NCBI GenBank assembly: GCA_902825865.1 | Contig: CADECX010000002.1 | Coordinates: forward strand, 46,014-110,013 | Length of the DNA stretch: 64,000 nucleotides | Reading direction: 5' to 3' | From: an uncultured Alphaproteobacteria bacterium | GTDB lineage: Bacteria; Pseudomonadota; Alphaproteobacteria; Micropepsales; Micropepsaceae | Part shown: positions 43,069-53,006 of the stretch, piece by piece | Layout: each line of letters begins with the position of its first letter | How positions within the stretch are numbered: the stretch's first letter is position 1 | Translations under genes and position numbers: made by a program | Notes under the pieces: generated by a model | Database searches by the model: none | What the model was told of the DNA's origin: nothing | Seen by the model: the letters and a program-made list of their open reading frames with translations, nothing else

Positions 43069-44347
43069 TGGTCACACTGCCATCTTTGTTGATCTTCCAG
43101 GGCATCACGCTGTTGTCGAGCCCAGGCACGCGGTAGGACCGCTCAAAAGGCACGTTCCAATATTTGGCGACCTGTTCGCGGGTCGGTTGCTGCTGCCCGA
43201 TCTCGTCGGTGCAGCGGGACAGAATCTCGGTCTCCTTGCCATCCCAAACCCAGGGATAGCCGAACCTGGTGTGCGACATGCGTTGCGGCGCCGCCTTGAT
43301 CTCGGCGCGGTTCCATTTCTTCCCGCCATCGGTGGAGACTTCCACGCTGCGAATGGCGCCGCCGCCGGACCAGGCCAGCCCGGTGATCTCGTAAAAGCCG
43401 GGGCCAGACAGTTGTTGTGCGCCGGACGGTTTGGTGATGACCGACTTGGGTCCGATCTGGAAGGCGAGCGCGGCTTCTTTCTCGCTCTTTTCGAGATGCC
43501 CATAGTCGTTATAGTTCATGTAATAACGGTCGACGACCTTGATGCGCCGCAGCCACTTGGTGTGGAAGATTCCCTCAAAGCCGGGAACCATCAGACGCAG
43601 CGGATAACCGTTCTGAGGCCGCACCGCCTCGCCGTTCATGCCATAGGCGATGATGCAGTCGTCCATCGCCTTGGCGATCGGCATGCTGGAGGCGCCCTTC
43701 ACTTCCTCGGCGCCTTCGGCGACAAACCATTTGGCGCTGGTTTTCAGGCCGCATTCCTTGAGCAGGGTGGAAAGCAGCACGCCGGTCCACTCGGCGCAAC
43801 TGACCATCCCATGCGTTTCCTGCACGGTCTTTTGCCGCCCATTGTGCCGGTTGCCCGCGCATTCGATGAAATGCGTGCGGGTTACGGAGGGCAGGCGCTT
43901 CAAATCCTCCATGCTGAAGGTCAAGGGCCGGTCAACCACCCCGTGAATCATCAGCCTGTGCTGCTTGGGGTCGATGTCCGGAACAAAGGCGCCGCGGGTC
44001 GTCGCGACATAATGGAGCGACGAGGGCGTGATCACGCCCACCGAATCCTGCAGCGGCGTGGCGATGTGAAACGTCTTGCCGAACGCGTCGGGCGAATGCC
44101 TGCCGCCCACAGGATGGGCGATGCGCACCGAAGTCACGAAATGGGAGCGCTGGCCGTATTCGACCAGTTCCTTGGTGCCCTTGACCATCGGGCTGGCGCC
44201 CGATCCATGGTCGTGTTCCGGCGCCACTGTTGGCGCCACTGTCGGCGTCTGGCCCGATGCTTGTGTTTGGCCGAGCACCGCCAATCCGCCGGCCAATGCG
44301 CCGCCGCTTTTGAGGAGATCTCTGCGCGTAGTTCGTTTCGAACCCAT
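43055..44347 (-). CDS. soxC: Sulfane/sulfite dehydrogenase molybdenum subunit SoxC
   Basis: 430 residues. Tat signal TTRRDLLKSGGALAGG. The sulfite-oxidase-type molybdopterin domain shows HFIECAGNRHNG with the Mo-ligand Cys163, then CAEWTGVLL and GYPLRLMVPG. A C-terminal dimerisation domain contains EVSTDGGKKWNRAEI. The family oxidises sulfite or protein-bound sulfane sulfur in the periplasm, passing electrons to a cytochrome c, here the overlapping gene. The soxXYZAB genes are not in this window, so the sulfite route is as likely as the Sox cycle. Confidence 0.9.
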   Translation of the reverse strand: MGSKRTTRRDLLKSGGALAGGLAVLGQTQASGQTPTVAPTVAPEHDHGSGASPMVKGTKELVEYGQRSHFVTSVRIAHPVGGRHSPDAFGKTFHIATPLQDSVGVITPSSLHYVATTRGAFVPDIDPKQHRLMIHGVVDRPLTFSMEDLKRLPSVTRTHFIECAGNRHNGRQKTVQETHGMVSCAEWTGVLLSTLLKECGLKTSAKWFVAEGAEEVKGASSMPIAKAMDDCIIAYGMNGEAVRPQNGYPLRLMVPGFEGIFHTKWLRRIKVVDRYYMNYNDYGHLEKSEKEAALAFQIGPKSVITKPSGAQQLSGPGFYEITGLAWSGGGAIRSVEVSTDGGKKWNRAEIKAAPQRMSHTRFGYPWVWDGKETEILSRCTDEIGQQQPTREQVAKYWNVPFERSYRVPGLDNSVMPWKINKDGSVTNGLA

Positions 44348-44664
44348 CCGTCATTCCCCTTCAGCAATTCTCTTTGGAAAAATGGCACGGCGACGAAATC
44401 ACGACTCTGCGGGCGAACTATACGCCTCCGGCCCGGCCCCGACAGCCGGATTTGCAGAGATTCAGGCATATCCGCGCCGGGCAGGCACCGCCGCCGTCAA
44501 CGCCTGAGAATTGCCCTGAGCGACGCGCAAACACCTGCCGGGGAAGAAGAATTCGCAACTGGCGACGAGGGGTCGCGATTGCCGGAATGTCCGCTATGGG
44601 TTAAAAGCGGGCCTGCCTGGTGGCTCAGCCTGTGACTCGCCTCCCGAATGCGCGGGGCGTTGCC
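44348..44664. other. 317-bp intergenic region without a recognisable gene
   Basis: No frame here has a signal, ribosome-binding site or family resemblance. It must hold the soxC promoter (soxC reads leftwards from 44347) and the 3' end region of the enolase-superfamily gene. I see no strong hairpin or terminator. Confidence 0.5.
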
Positions 44665-45930
44665 TCACAGCATCTTGAATTCCGGTTCCAGGCGTTCCTT
44701 CACCGCGGCTTCGTTCAATTCGACGCCGATGCCGGGCGCATTGGGAACCGCGAGATAGCCCTCCGCGTCCAGCTTCACCGGTTCGCACAAATCGGTATAA
44801 AGCCTGTTCTCATAGTGGGTGAATTCCTGAACCAGGAAATTGGGTATCACGGCGCAGACATGGTTGATGCCCATGGTGCCCAAAGGCGAGCAGACACCAT
44901 GCGGCGCCACGGGCACGTTATACGTCTCGGCCATGGCGGCAATCTTCAGCCCCTCCATCAACCCGCCCGCCTTGGTGAAGTCCGGCTGAATGATCGACAG
45001 CGCCTGTTTTTCTAGGAAGGGACGGAAGCCGGCGCGTGTATAGATATTCTCGCCTGCCGCGATGGGCACGCGGCTGTTGTTGCGGATGCGGAGCATGGAT
45101 TCGACATTGTCGCTGGTGGTGGGCTCTTCCACGAATAGCGGCCGGTATTGCTCGACCTGCTGACAGAGTTTCAAGCCAGCTTCCAAATCGTAATGGGCGT
45201 GCAATTCCAATCCCAGTTCGGTATCAAGCCCCAGTTCCTTGCGGAAACCGGCGAAGAAATTCACCGTATCGTCGATCTGGTTGTTGGTCATGTGCAGGCC
45301 GAAGCGCTTGCCCTTTTCCAGCCCCTTGTTGATGGACCAGTCGTCGTTGGAATAATCCAGGCCGACCTTCAGCGCCCGCAGCTTGAGCCGATCCACCAGA
45401 TCGCGCCCGATCTTGGGACTGGCGGCATGGACATAGACCGGCACGCGATCGCGAATCTTGCCGCCCAGCAGTTGGTGGATCGGCAAGCCCAGCGCCTTCC
45501 CCGCCAGGTCCCACAGCGCCATCTCGACCCCGGACACCGCGGTAAGATAGGGACCGCCATTGCCCTTGATGAATACGACCGAAGGCGGACCGCCAAGATT
45601 GATCCGGCGGTAGCCATTGAAATCAGCGATGATGCTCTGGATTTCCAGCGGGTCACGGCCCTTGAGCATCGCATTGAAGTTGTTGTTGATGATGTATTCG
45701 GTGCCCATGGAGTCGACACACTCGCCGGTGCCGGTCAGCCCTTCCTCGGTATAGACGCGCACGAAACGGCTGTTGAAACCGTTCTTCAGGCGTATGGCGC
45801 GCACTTCGCGAATTTTGAGCTTGGGGGCCCGGCTGGTGCCTGCGGCTTTTGCCTCACCCAGCAGCGCCGCATAAAAACTCGCACCCATACCCGCACTTAG
45901 GCCCGTGCCGAGAAAAGAACGGCGATCCAT
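44665..45930 (-). CDS. Tat-exported mandelate racemase/enolase-superfamily sugar acid dehydratase
   Basis: 421 residues. A strong Tat signal, DRRSFLGTGLSAGMGAS, ends near AKAAG. The mature part is the MR/MLE fold: capping domain, then barrel ligand motifs GLELHAHYD, FVEEP and AAGEN, and a C-terminal VAPHGVCSPLG His block. The pattern is closest to the galactonate/mannonate dehydratase group. Members normally work in the cytoplasm; export of this one is unusual. GGGAGGGG precedes the ATG. The divergent gene encodes an exported RraA-like aldolase. Confidence 0.85.
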   Translation of the reverse strand: MDRRSFLGTGLSAGMGASFYAALLGEAKAAGTSRAPKLKIREVRAIRLKNGFNSRFVRVYTEEGLTGTGECVDSMGTEYIINNNFNAMLKGRDPLEIQSIIADFNGYRRINLGGPPSVVFIKGNGGPYLTAVSGVEMALWDLAGKALGLPIHQLLGGKIRDRVPVYVHAASPKIGRDLVDRLKLRALKVGLDYSNDDWSINKGLEKGKRFGLHMTNNQIDDTVNFFAGFRKELGLDTELGLELHAHYDLEAGLKLCQQVEQYRPLFVEEPTTSDNVESMLRIRNNSRVPIAAGENIYTRAGFRPFLEKQALSIIQPDFTKAGGLMEGLKIAAMAETYNVPVAPHGVCSPLGTMGINHVCAVIPNFLVQEFTHYENRLYTDLCEPVKLDAEGYLAVPNAPGIGVELNEAAVKERLEPEFKML

Positions 45931-45972
45931 CAGCCCCTCCCGTTTGTTTGCGGGGACTAAAGCACAGCGAAA

Positions 45973-45988
45973 TTGGTAGCGCTAACGA
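45973..45988. promoter_or_regulatory. LacI-type operator-like site in the divergent region
   Basis: TTGGTAGCGCTAACGA is centred on the palindrome TAGCGCTA and matches the general shape of operators bound by LacI-family sugar regulators (TGGTAGCGCTACCA-like), with 6 of 8 half-site positions paired. It lies 42 bp from the enolase-superfamily start and 73 bp from the RraA-like start. No LacI gene is in the window. Confidence 0.45.
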
Positions 45989-46061
45989 TTTTGCTTGCGC
46001 GATTGGGCTGGCGGGTGATTATTCCAGCGGGTTTTGGCCAGTGTGTTTGGGAGAAATGATC

Positions 46062-47030
46062 ATGAAGATTCTGATGCAGGCGGCGGCTATCGCCTTCGCA
46101 ATTGCAACACCAGCATTGGCGCATCAAGGCTTTGTCCCGCGCGAGGAGGTGATTCACAACTCGCCGGAATGGACGGGCGAACGCTTTCCCGACGGCCGTC
46201 CCAAAGTGCCGGATGCCATCCTGGACCGGATGAAAAGCGTCACCATGGAGGAAGCCTGGGCGACCCTGCGCTTTGCCGGTTACGAACAGCAGTATGAGGA
46301 CGGTTGGCAAACGCTCTTCGGCGATAAAATCCTGGTGGGCCGGGCCCTCACCTCGACCTGGATCCCCGGCCGGCTGGATCTGCAAAAAGTGATCGAAGCC
46401 GACGGCAAGGCCGATGGCCGCAAGGGCGGGCCCAATGCCTGGCCGGTGGACATGCTGCAGCAGCGCGACGTCTATGTCAGCGATCATTTCGGCTTGAAGG
46501 TGGGCGGCCCCTCCATCGGCGACAATGTCGGCAATGCCATCTATGCCCGCTCGGGCAGCGGCGTCGTCTATGATGGCGCGTTGCGCGACATCAACGGCTT
46601 GAAGGAGCTTCCCAACTTCATCTCCTATTTCCGCTCTTACGATCCCTCCCATCACTATGGCCGCATCGGCGATGAAGGGCGTCCGCTGAATTCCACCATG
46701 GTGGCGATCAACGGTCCCACCCGCATCGGCCACGCCGCGGTGATGCCGGGCGACGTGGTGCTGGGCCGCGACGGCGGCGTGATGTTTATTCCCCCGCAGC
46801 TGGCCGAGAAGGTGGTGCAGGATTCCGAACACACCCGCTTGCGCGACACCTTCGGTCATTTGCGCCTGCGGGAGCAGAAATACACCGCCGGCGAAATCGA
46901 CCGGGACTGGACGCCGGCCATCCAGGCCGATTTCGTCCAATGGATGAAGGACAATATCGACAAGCTGCCCGTCGTCCGCGCCGCAGTGCAGGAATATATC
47001 GATGCCCTCGCCAAGAGGGCAAAAAAGTAA
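46062..47030 (+). CDS. Exported RraA-like aldolase-family protein
   Basis: About 322 residues from the ATG at 46062, which has GGGAG eight bases upstream (an ATG six bases earlier is too close). Sec signal ends PALA-HQ. The RraA/4-hydroxy-4-methyl-2-oxoglutarate aldolase core (about 150-270) contains VYDGALRDINGL, the Arg-Asp pair typical of the metal-dependent aldolases, and MPGDVVLGRDGGVMFIP. The family cleaves 2-oxo acids; the regulator RraA is a catalytically distinct relative. It is about twice the size of RraA through extra N- and C-terminal parts. The divergent exported dehydratase could supply a keto acid substrate. Confidence 0.83.
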   Translation: MKILMQAAAIAFAIATPALAHQGFVPREEVIHNSPEWTGERFPDGRPKVPDAILDRMKSVTMEEAWATLRFAGYEQQYEDGWQTLFGDKILVGRALTSTWIPGRLDLQKVIEADGKADGRKGGPNAWPVDMLQQRDVYVSDHFGLKVGGPSIGDNVGNAIYARSGSGVVYDGALRDINGLKELPNFISYFRSYDPSHHYGRIGDEGRPLNSTMVAINGPTRIGHAAVMPGDVVLGRDGGVMFIPPQLAEKVVQDSEHTRLRDTFGHLRLREQKYTAGEIDRDWTPAIQADFVQWMKDNIDKLPVVRAAVQEYIDALAKRAKK

Positions 47031-48143
47031 TCAGGCTTTCGTCACCGCCTGGGCGATCAGGTCGGACACCAGGTTCATCGGGTGCGGCCTGACCGCCGAC
47101 GCATAAAGCGTGGTCAGCACCACGCAGATGGTGCCGGTGTCGGGGTCGGCCCAGGACAAGGTGCCGGTGGAACCATTGTGACCGAAGGTGCGCGGGCCGA
47201 GGCCGGGAGAGCCCACACTGGGCGGCAGGTCGAAACCCAATCCGCTGGCTTTCACGCCGGCGGGGCTCTGATTGGTGATCATCAAAGCTTCGGTGGTGGG
47301 CTTGAGAATGGTGCCGCGCTTGTCCAAAAATTCGCGATAGAAACGCGCGACATCCGCGGCCGAACCCAGCGCCCCGCCCCAGGGCGCGCCCAGATTGCGC
47401 CAATAGGCGCTGTTCCAGTTCCAGCTGTCCCAGCTTTTCTTGCCGGCTTCGGTCATGGCGGGCGCGGCCTGGCTCGGCACGGTGGTGCTGTTGGCGCGGC
47501 CGCGCAGGCCATACGCGGTGCGGCTCATGCCCAAGGGACGGAACAGGCGCTCGTCCATGATGTCGGCAAAAGGCTTACCGGTGATTTTCTGGGCGATTTC
47601 CGAGGACAGAAGAATGCCCATGCTGGCATAGGAATATTTGGTGCCCGGGGCGAATTTCAGCGGCGCCTTGATCGCACCTTCGCGATAGTCGGATAGCGGG
47701 GCATGGCGTTCGCGCATCATCTCGTCATCGCCCAGCATGTCGGGCAAGCCGCCGGTATGGGTGAGAAGATGACGCACCGTAATTGTGTCGCGCCCTTCGC
47801 CGGTAAAGGCTGGGAAGAATTTGCTCACCTTGTCGTCCAGGCTGAGCTGGCCGGAATCCACCAATGTCATCACCACCGCCGCCGTCATCGGCTTGGTGAT
47901 GGAGGCAAGCAGGAAGACCGGCTCGCTGCCCTTGGCGGTGCCGAAATTGCGGGCGAACTGCTGGCTGGCGCCCCGGCTTACCAGAATGGAGGCGCCCTGC
48001 ACCCGGCCATCGGCGATCCAGCCTTCCATCAGCTTGGCGGCCATATCCAGTTTCACTTTGTCCCATGCGGGTGCGGCCTGGGCAGGCAAAGAGCTGGCGA
48101 TCATGCCGGCCCCCGTGGCTTTGAGAATATCCCTGCGGTTCAT
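47031..48143 (-). CDS. Tat-exported serine hydrolase, beta-lactamase class C family
   Basis: 370 residues. Tat signal NRRDILKATGAGMIASS ends near AQAAP. The SxxK motif is SITK (Ser81, Lys84), followed by a Tyr motif in YSYASMG and HNGSTG in place of KTG. The family (COG1680) includes esterases, D-aminopeptidases and beta-lactamases, so activity is uncertain. It is convergent with the RraA-like gene with no base between stops. The start faces the glucarate operon. Confidence 0.85.
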   Translation of the reverse strand: MNRRDILKATGAGMIASSLPAQAAPAWDKVKLDMAAKLMEGWIADGRVQGASILVSRGASQQFARNFGTAKGSEPVFLLASITKPMTAAVVMTLVDSGQLSLDDKVSKFFPAFTGEGRDTITVRHLLTHTGGLPDMLGDDEMMRERHAPLSDYREGAIKAPLKFAPGTKYSYASMGILLSSEIAQKITGKPFADIMDERLFRPLGMSRTAYGLRGRANSTTVPSQAAPAMTEAGKKSWDSWNWNSAYWRNLGAPWGGALGSAADVARFYREFLDKRGTILKPTTEALMITNQSPAGVKASGLGFDLPPSVGSPGLGPRTFGHNGSTGTLSWADPDTGTICVVLTTLYASAVRPHPMNLVSDLIAQAVTKA

Positions 48144-48283
48144 CCGGATTCCCCGTTTGTCTCTGAAAGGGACCCTAACATGGCAATGCTAAATCCGCAT
48201 CGGTCGATAGCGTGTTTGGCTTGGACCGGCCGGAAGCCTGCCCGTACTTTTGCCGGAAATTGCGCAAGATTCAGGAGAGATGC

Positions 48284-49207
48284 ATGAGCAAATTGTCGCC
48301 GCAGGAGATGGCGAAAATCCTGGCCAAGGGACTGTTGTCCTTTCCGGTCACGCATTTCGACAGGAATTTCCAATTTCAGGAAGGCCCCTATCGCGAGCAT
48401 TGCGCCTGGCTGCTCAGCTTCAAGCGCCTGACGGGGCTTTTTGCCGCCGGCGGCACGGGCGAGTTTTTCTCCCTCACGCCCGGCGAAGTGGCGACGGTGG
48501 TGAGTGCCGCCGTAAAAGAAACCGCCGGCCAGACCCCGGTGATCGCCGGTTGCGGCTACGGCACCGCCATCGCGGTGGAGCTGGCCAAGGCCGCCGAAAA
48601 AGCGGGCGCCGATGGGTTGCTGCTTTTGCCGCCCTATCTGATGGTGCCTTCGCAGGAAGGCTTGATCGCCCATATCGAAGCGGTATGCCAAGCCACTTCG
48701 ATCGGCGTGATTGTCTATAACCGCGACAATGCCATTCTGAGCGAAGACAGTCTGGCCAAATTGTGCGACCGCAATCCCAATCTGGTCGGATTCAAGGACG
48801 GCGTCGGCGATATCGAATTGATGATGCGGGTCTATGCCAAGATGGGCGACCGATTGACCTATGTCGGCGGCCTGCCCACGGCGGAGACCTTCGCGCTTCC
48901 CTATCTGGAAATGGGCGTCACCACCTACTCCTCCGCCATCTACAATTTCATGCCGGAATGGGCGCTGGCCTTTTATGACGCGGTACGGGCCAAGGATCAC
49001 GCCAAGGTGATGAAGGGGCTGAAAGAATTCGTGCTGCCCTATATCGCCATCCGCAACGAGAACAAGGGTTACGCGGTTTCCATCGTCAAGGCGGGCATGA
49101 CGGCCATCGGCCGTTCGGCCGGACCGGTGCGCACGCCCCTGACGGAACTGACCCCGGACCAGTTCTCGCGCCTGAAGCGGCTGATCGACACCGCCAAACC
49201 GGTTTAA
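48284..49207 (+). CDS. kdgD: 5-dehydro-4-deoxyglucarate dehydratase
   Basis: 307 residues, preceded by AGGAGAGATGC. It is a DapA-like aldolase-class barrel with [13 protein letters not shown], Tyr145 in IVYNRDN and Schiff-base Lys171 in VGFKDGVGD. KdgD removes water and CO2 from 5-dehydro-4-deoxy-D-glucarate to give 2,5-dioxopentanoate (alpha-ketoglutarate semialdehyde). Both GudD and GarD, encoded downstream, make its substrate, so the cluster is a complete entry into the oxidative hexarate route except for the semialdehyde dehydrogenase. Confidence 0.93.
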   Translation: MSKLSPQEMAKILAKGLLSFPVTHFDRNFQFQEGPYREHCAWLLSFKRLTGLFAAGGTGEFFSLTPGEVATVVSAAVKETAGQTPVIAGCGYGTAIAVELAKAAEKAGADGLLLLPPYLMVPSQEGLIAHIEAVCQATSIGVIVYNRDNAILSEDSLAKLCDRNPNLVGFKDGVGDIELMMRVYAKMGDRLTYVGGLPTAETFALPYLEMGVTTYSSAIYNFMPEWALAFYDAVRAKDHAKVMKGLKEFVLPYIAIRNENKGYAVSIVKAGMTAIGRSAGPVRTPLTELTPDQFSRLKRLIDTAKPV

Positions 49208-49238
49208 GAAGGCCCGTTTTACCGCTATAGGGAGCGCC

Positions 49239-50168
49239 ATGGCAGGCGCATCCTTCTGGTCGCAATTCGAACTTCGGCAGCTTCGCTGTTTTGTCGCCGC
49301 CGCCGAGGAACTGCATTTCGGCCGCGCCGCGGCGCGCATGAACATGACCCAGCCGCCGCTGTCGCGGCAGATCCAGTTGCTGGAACATGTTTTGGGCGTG
49401 AAGCTGCTGGACCGCACCAGCCGCGCCGTCAAGCTGACCCCAGCGGGCCGCGTGTTTCTGCTGGAAGCCCGCCGCATCCTGCGCCTGACCGAAAGCGCCG
49501 CCCTGGCCACCCGCCGCATTGCCAGCGGCGAGGCCGGCACCATCACCTTGGGCTTCACCGCCGCCAGCGGCTACAGCTTTCTGCCGCGCCTGCTCCTGCA
49601 GCGCGCCTCGCACGCGCCCAATATCGACGTGGCGCTGAAGGAAATGGTCTCCAGCGAACAGGTGGAAAGCCTGCTCACCGGCCGGATCGATGTCGGCCTG
49701 CTGCGGCCGCCGGTCACGCGCAACGAATTTTCCACCTTGAAAGTCGCGAGCGAAAGGCTGGTGGCCGCCCTCCCCGTGGGCGACCCGCGCATTGCCGAGG
49801 CCACTCTGACCCTCAAGCATTTCGACCGCCAGCCCCTGATCATGTATGCCGCCGAAGGCGCACGCTATTTCCATGACATGCTGGCATCGCTGTTCGAGGC
49901 CGAGAAATCCGCGCCCGTCACCATCCAGTCCCTGAGCCAGATTCACTCCATGCTGGCTTTGGTGCGCGCCGGCATCGGCGCGGCGCTGGTGCCGGAAGCG
50001 GCCATGTCGCTGCATTTCGACGATGTGCATTTCCGCCCGGTGGAAACCCTCCCCGAAGCACCCGTCGAGCTGTTCGCCGCCTGGCGCAGCGAGAACGACA
50101 ATCCGGCGCTGGGCGCCTTTTTGGACCTGTTGCAGCCGCAATCCGGCCAGGGCCTGGAAGAAGCCTAA
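49239..50168 (+). CDS. LysR-family regulator of the hexarate genes
   Basis: 309 residues. The N-terminal winged helix (about 10-70) has LRQLRCFVAAAEELHFGRAA and QPPLSRQIQLLEHVLGVKLLDR. The substrate-binding domain follows from about residue 95. AGGGAG precedes the ATG. Lying inside the operon between kdgD and the transporter gene, it most likely responds to glucarate or galactarate and controls these genes. Unusually it is co-oriented rather than divergent. Confidence 0.9.
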   Translation: MAGASFWSQFELRQLRCFVAAAEELHFGRAAARMNMTQPPLSRQIQLLEHVLGVKLLDRTSRAVKLTPAGRVFLLEARRILRLTESAALATRRIASGEAGTITLGFTAASGYSFLPRLLLQRASHAPNIDVALKEMVSSEQVESLLTGRIDVGLLRPPVTRNEFSTLKVASERLVAALPVGDPRIAEATLTLKHFDRQPLIMYAAEGARYFHDMLASLFEAEKSAPVTIQSLSQIHSMLALVRAGIGAALVPEAAMSLHFDDVHFRPVETLPEAPVELFAAWRSENDNPALGAFLDLLQPQSGQGLEEA

Positions 50169-50306
50169 AAGCGGATTGATGCAAAGGGCGCATTGATCGC
50201 TTGAACCTTTGGCTTGGACGCGCCAAGCTGCCGCCCATAACATTTAAGTGCCTGTTTTTGGCCAATAAGGCCCTTTGAGCGGCCACCTTCGGGGATCGGA
50301 GAAATC

Positions 50307-51632
50307 ATGACGGACGCAACCGCGGACACGCGCAACAGCCATATCCGTTTCTGGATCGTCGCGACCCTGTTCATTGTCTCCGCCATCAACTACGCCGAAC
50401 GCGCCACCCTCTCCTATACCGGCTCGCAGATGTCGGACGAGCTGGGCATCACCACCATCCAGTTGGGCTATATCTTCTCCGCCTTTGGCTGGTCCTATGT
50501 CGCGGGACAGATTCCCGGCGGCGCGCTGCTGGACCGCTTCGGTTCGCGGCCCGTCTATCTGTGGGCCATCTTCCTGTGGTCGATCTTCACCGGCCTGCAG
50601 GCTTTCGCCGCTTCCTTCGCCTTCATCCCCGTCATGATCAGCATGTTCCTGCTGCGCTTCATGGTGGGCTTTGCGGAGTCGCCGTCCTTCCCGGCCAATG
50701 CCCGCATCGTCGCGAACTGGTTTCCCAACGCGGAGCGCGGCACCGCAAGCGCAATCTTCAACTCCTCACAATATTTCTCCCTGGTCGCCTTCGCACCCCT
50801 GATGGGCTATGTCACCGGCGCTTATGGCTGGCGCCACACCTATATGGTGATGGGCGCCGTCGGGCTGCTGGGTTGGGCGCTGTTCTGGGTGGTGGTGCAT
50901 TCCCCGTCGCGCCACAAGCAGATCAGCAAGCGCGAATATGATTATATCGAGAAGAACGGCGCGCTGGTGAATCTGGACCGTCCCGCCGCCGCGGCGCAGC
51001 CGATCCGCTGGAGCGCGGTGGGGCAGCTTCTGGCCAATCGCATGCTGCTGGGTATTTACCTGGCGCAGTATTGCATCACCGCCATGACCTATTTCTTCGC
51101 GACCTGGTTTCCCATCTATCTGGTCAGGGCACGCGGCCTGTCCATCACCCAGGCCGGCTTTGCCGCCGCGGCGCCCGCGATTGCGGGTTTTGTCGGCGGC
51201 GTGTTGGGCGGCATCCTGTCCGACATGTTGTTACGCAACAACGTGTCGCTGTCAGTTTCGCGCAAAATTCCGATCGTAGTGGGTCTTATAATCTCCTGCG
51301 CCATCCTGCTCTGCAATTTCACCGACTCCCAGACACTGGTTTTGACCTTCATGGCCATCGCCTTCTTCGGAAAGGGTGTGGCGTCGCTGGGCTGGGCGGT
51401 GATGTCGGATGCCGCGCCGCGCGAAGCCACCGGCCTGTCGGGCAGCATCTTCAACCTGTTCGGCAACGCGGCGGGCATCTTCACCCCCATCGCCATTGCC
51501 TACATCCTGAATGCCACCGGTAACAATTGGGACATGGCGCTGCTGTTCGTCTTCGCCCATTCCATTGTCGCCATGGTGAGCTATCTGTTCATCGCCGGCG
51601 AAATCAAACGCGTGGTGCTGAGGCCCATCTAG
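50307..51632 (+). CDS. MFS transporter, anion:cation symporter (GudP-like)
   Basis: 441 residues with twelve hydrophobic segments. It shows the ACS-family features [13 protein letters not shown], a GGALLDRFG loop, and [27 protein letters not shown] members such as GudP and GarP import glucarate or galactarate with protons. It stands just before gudD (17 bp) and after the LysR gene. The GGAG upstream gives a well-placed start. Confidence 0.88.
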   Translation: MTDATADTRNSHIRFWIVATLFIVSAINYAERATLSYTGSQMSDELGITTIQLGYIFSAFGWSYVAGQIPGGALLDRFGSRPVYLWAIFLWSIFTGLQAFAASFAFIPVMISMFLLRFMVGFAESPSFPANARIVANWFPNAERGTASAIFNSSQYFSLVAFAPLMGYVTGAYGWRHTYMVMGAVGLLGWALFWVVVHSPSRHKQISKREYDYIEKNGALVNLDRPAAAAQPIRWSAVGQLLANRMLLGIYLAQYCITAMTYFFATWFPIYLVRARGLSITQAGFAAAAPAIAGFVGGVLGGILSDMLLRNNVSLSVSRKIPIVVGLIISCAILLCNFTDSQTLVLTFMAIAFFGKGVASLGWAVMSDAAPREATGLSGSIFNLFGNAAGIFTPIAIAYILNATGNNWDMALLFVFAHSIVAMVSYLFIAGEIKRVVLRPI

Positions 51633-51649
51633 CAATCGGAAAATCGCTT

Positions 51650-52987
51650 ATGCCCGAGAAGATCAGCGGCGCGCCGCGCGTCATGGATATGAAAGTCATT
51701 CCTGTCGCCGGACAGGACAGCATGCTGCTGAATCTGTCGGGCGCGCATGCCCCCTATTTCACCCGCAATCTGGTGATCCTGACCGACAGTGCCGGTAACA
51801 GCGGCGTCGGTGAAGTGCCGGGCGGCGAGAAAATCCGCCAGACCTTGGAAGACAGCCGCGATCTGGTGATCGGCGCCAGTCTGGGAACCTGGAACAACAT
51901 CCTCAGCAGCGTGGGCCGCCGTTTCGCCGACCGCGATTCCGGCGGACGCGGGCTTCAGACCTTCGACCTGCGCACCACCGTGCATGTCCAGGCGGCGCTG
52001 GAATGCGCCCTCCTCGACCTTTTGGGCCAGCATCTCGATGTGCCCGTCGCCGCTCTGTTGGGCGAAGGCCAGCAGCGCGACCAGGTGGAGATGCTGGGCT
52101 ACCTCTTCTTCATCGGCGACCGCAAAAAGACCAACCTGCCCTATCGCCATGATCAAAAGGGCGATGCCTGGACCCGTGTGCGCGACGAAGAAGCGCTGAC
52201 GCCGGATGCCATCGTGCGCACGGCGGAGGCCGCCTATGAGCGCTACGGCTTCAACGATTTCAAGCTTAAGGGCGGCGTACTGGCGGGTTCCGAGGAAATC
52301 AAGGCGATCGAAGCCCTGGCCAAGCGCTTTCCCAAGGCGCGCATTACCTTGGACCCCAACGGCGCCTGGTCGCTGAAGGAAGCCATTGGTCTGTGCAAGG
52401 GGCGCGGCGACATCCTGGCCTATGCCGAAGACCCCTGCGGCGCCGAAGGCGGCTATTCGGGGCGCGAGATCATGGCCGAGTTCCGCCGCGCCACCGGCCT
52501 TCCCACCGCCACCAACATGATCGCCACCGACTGGCGGCAGATGGTGCATGCCATCGATCTGGGTTCGGTCGATATTCCCCTGGCCGATCCGCATTTCTGG
52601 ACCATGCGCGGCAGCGTGCGCGTCGCCCAGATCTGCGCCGACCGCGACCTGCGCTGGGGCAGCCATTCCAACAATCATTTCGACGTCTCGCTGGCCATGT
52701 TCACCCATGTTGCCGCCGCCGCGCCGGGCAATATCACCGCCATCGACACCCATTGGATCTGGCAGGACGGCCAGCGCCTGACCAAGGAACCGTTCCAGAT
52801 CAAGGGCGGTTTGGTGGCGGTTCCCAAGCGCGGCGGGCTGGGGGTCGAGATCGACATGGCCGAGGTTGAAAAAGCCAATGCCACCTACAAAACCCTGGGC
52901 GACGGCGCCCGCGACGACGCGGTCGGCATGCAATTCCTGATTCCGGGGTGGAAATTCGATCCCAAGAAACCGTGCCTGGTGCGTTGA
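51650..52987 (+). CDS. gudD: Glucarate dehydratase
   Basis: 445 residues. All catalytic positions known from E. coli GlucD fall at the same numbers: Lys205 and Lys207 (FKLKGG), metal ligands Asp235 (LDPNGAW), Glu266 and Asn289 (ATNM), and His339 (GSHSNNH). The enzyme dehydrates D-glucarate (and L-idarate) to 5-dehydro-4-deoxy-D-glucarate in the cytoplasm. The upstream in-frame extension is part of the transporter gene and is excluded. The ribosome-binding site is weak, suggesting coupling to the transporter. Confidence 0.96.
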   Translation: MPEKISGAPRVMDMKVIPVAGQDSMLLNLSGAHAPYFTRNLVILTDSAGNSGVGEVPGGEKIRQTLEDSRDLVIGASLGTWNNILSSVGRRFADRDSGGRGLQTFDLRTTVHVQAALECALLDLLGQHLDVPVAALLGEGQQRDQVEMLGYLFFIGDRKKTNLPYRHDQKGDAWTRVRDEEALTPDAIVRTAEAAYERYGFNDFKLKGGVLAGSEEIKAIEALAKRFPKARITLDPNGAWSLKEAIGLCKGRGDILAYAEDPCGAEGGYSGREIMAEFRRATGLPTATNMIATDWRQMVHAIDLGSVDIPLADPHFWTMRGSVRVAQICADRDLRWGSHSNNHFDVSLAMFTHVAAAAPGNITAIDTHWIWQDGQRLTKEPFQIKGGLVAVPKRGGLGVEIDMAEVEKANATYKTLGDGARDDAVGMQFLIPGWKFDPKKPCLVR

Positions 52988-53006
52988 AGGGGTCTATAGT
53001 CGGACC

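Noticed and set aside
42487..44347. Part of a full Sox thiosulfate-oxidation cluster
   Set aside because: No soxX, Y, Z, A or B is seen within the window on either side.
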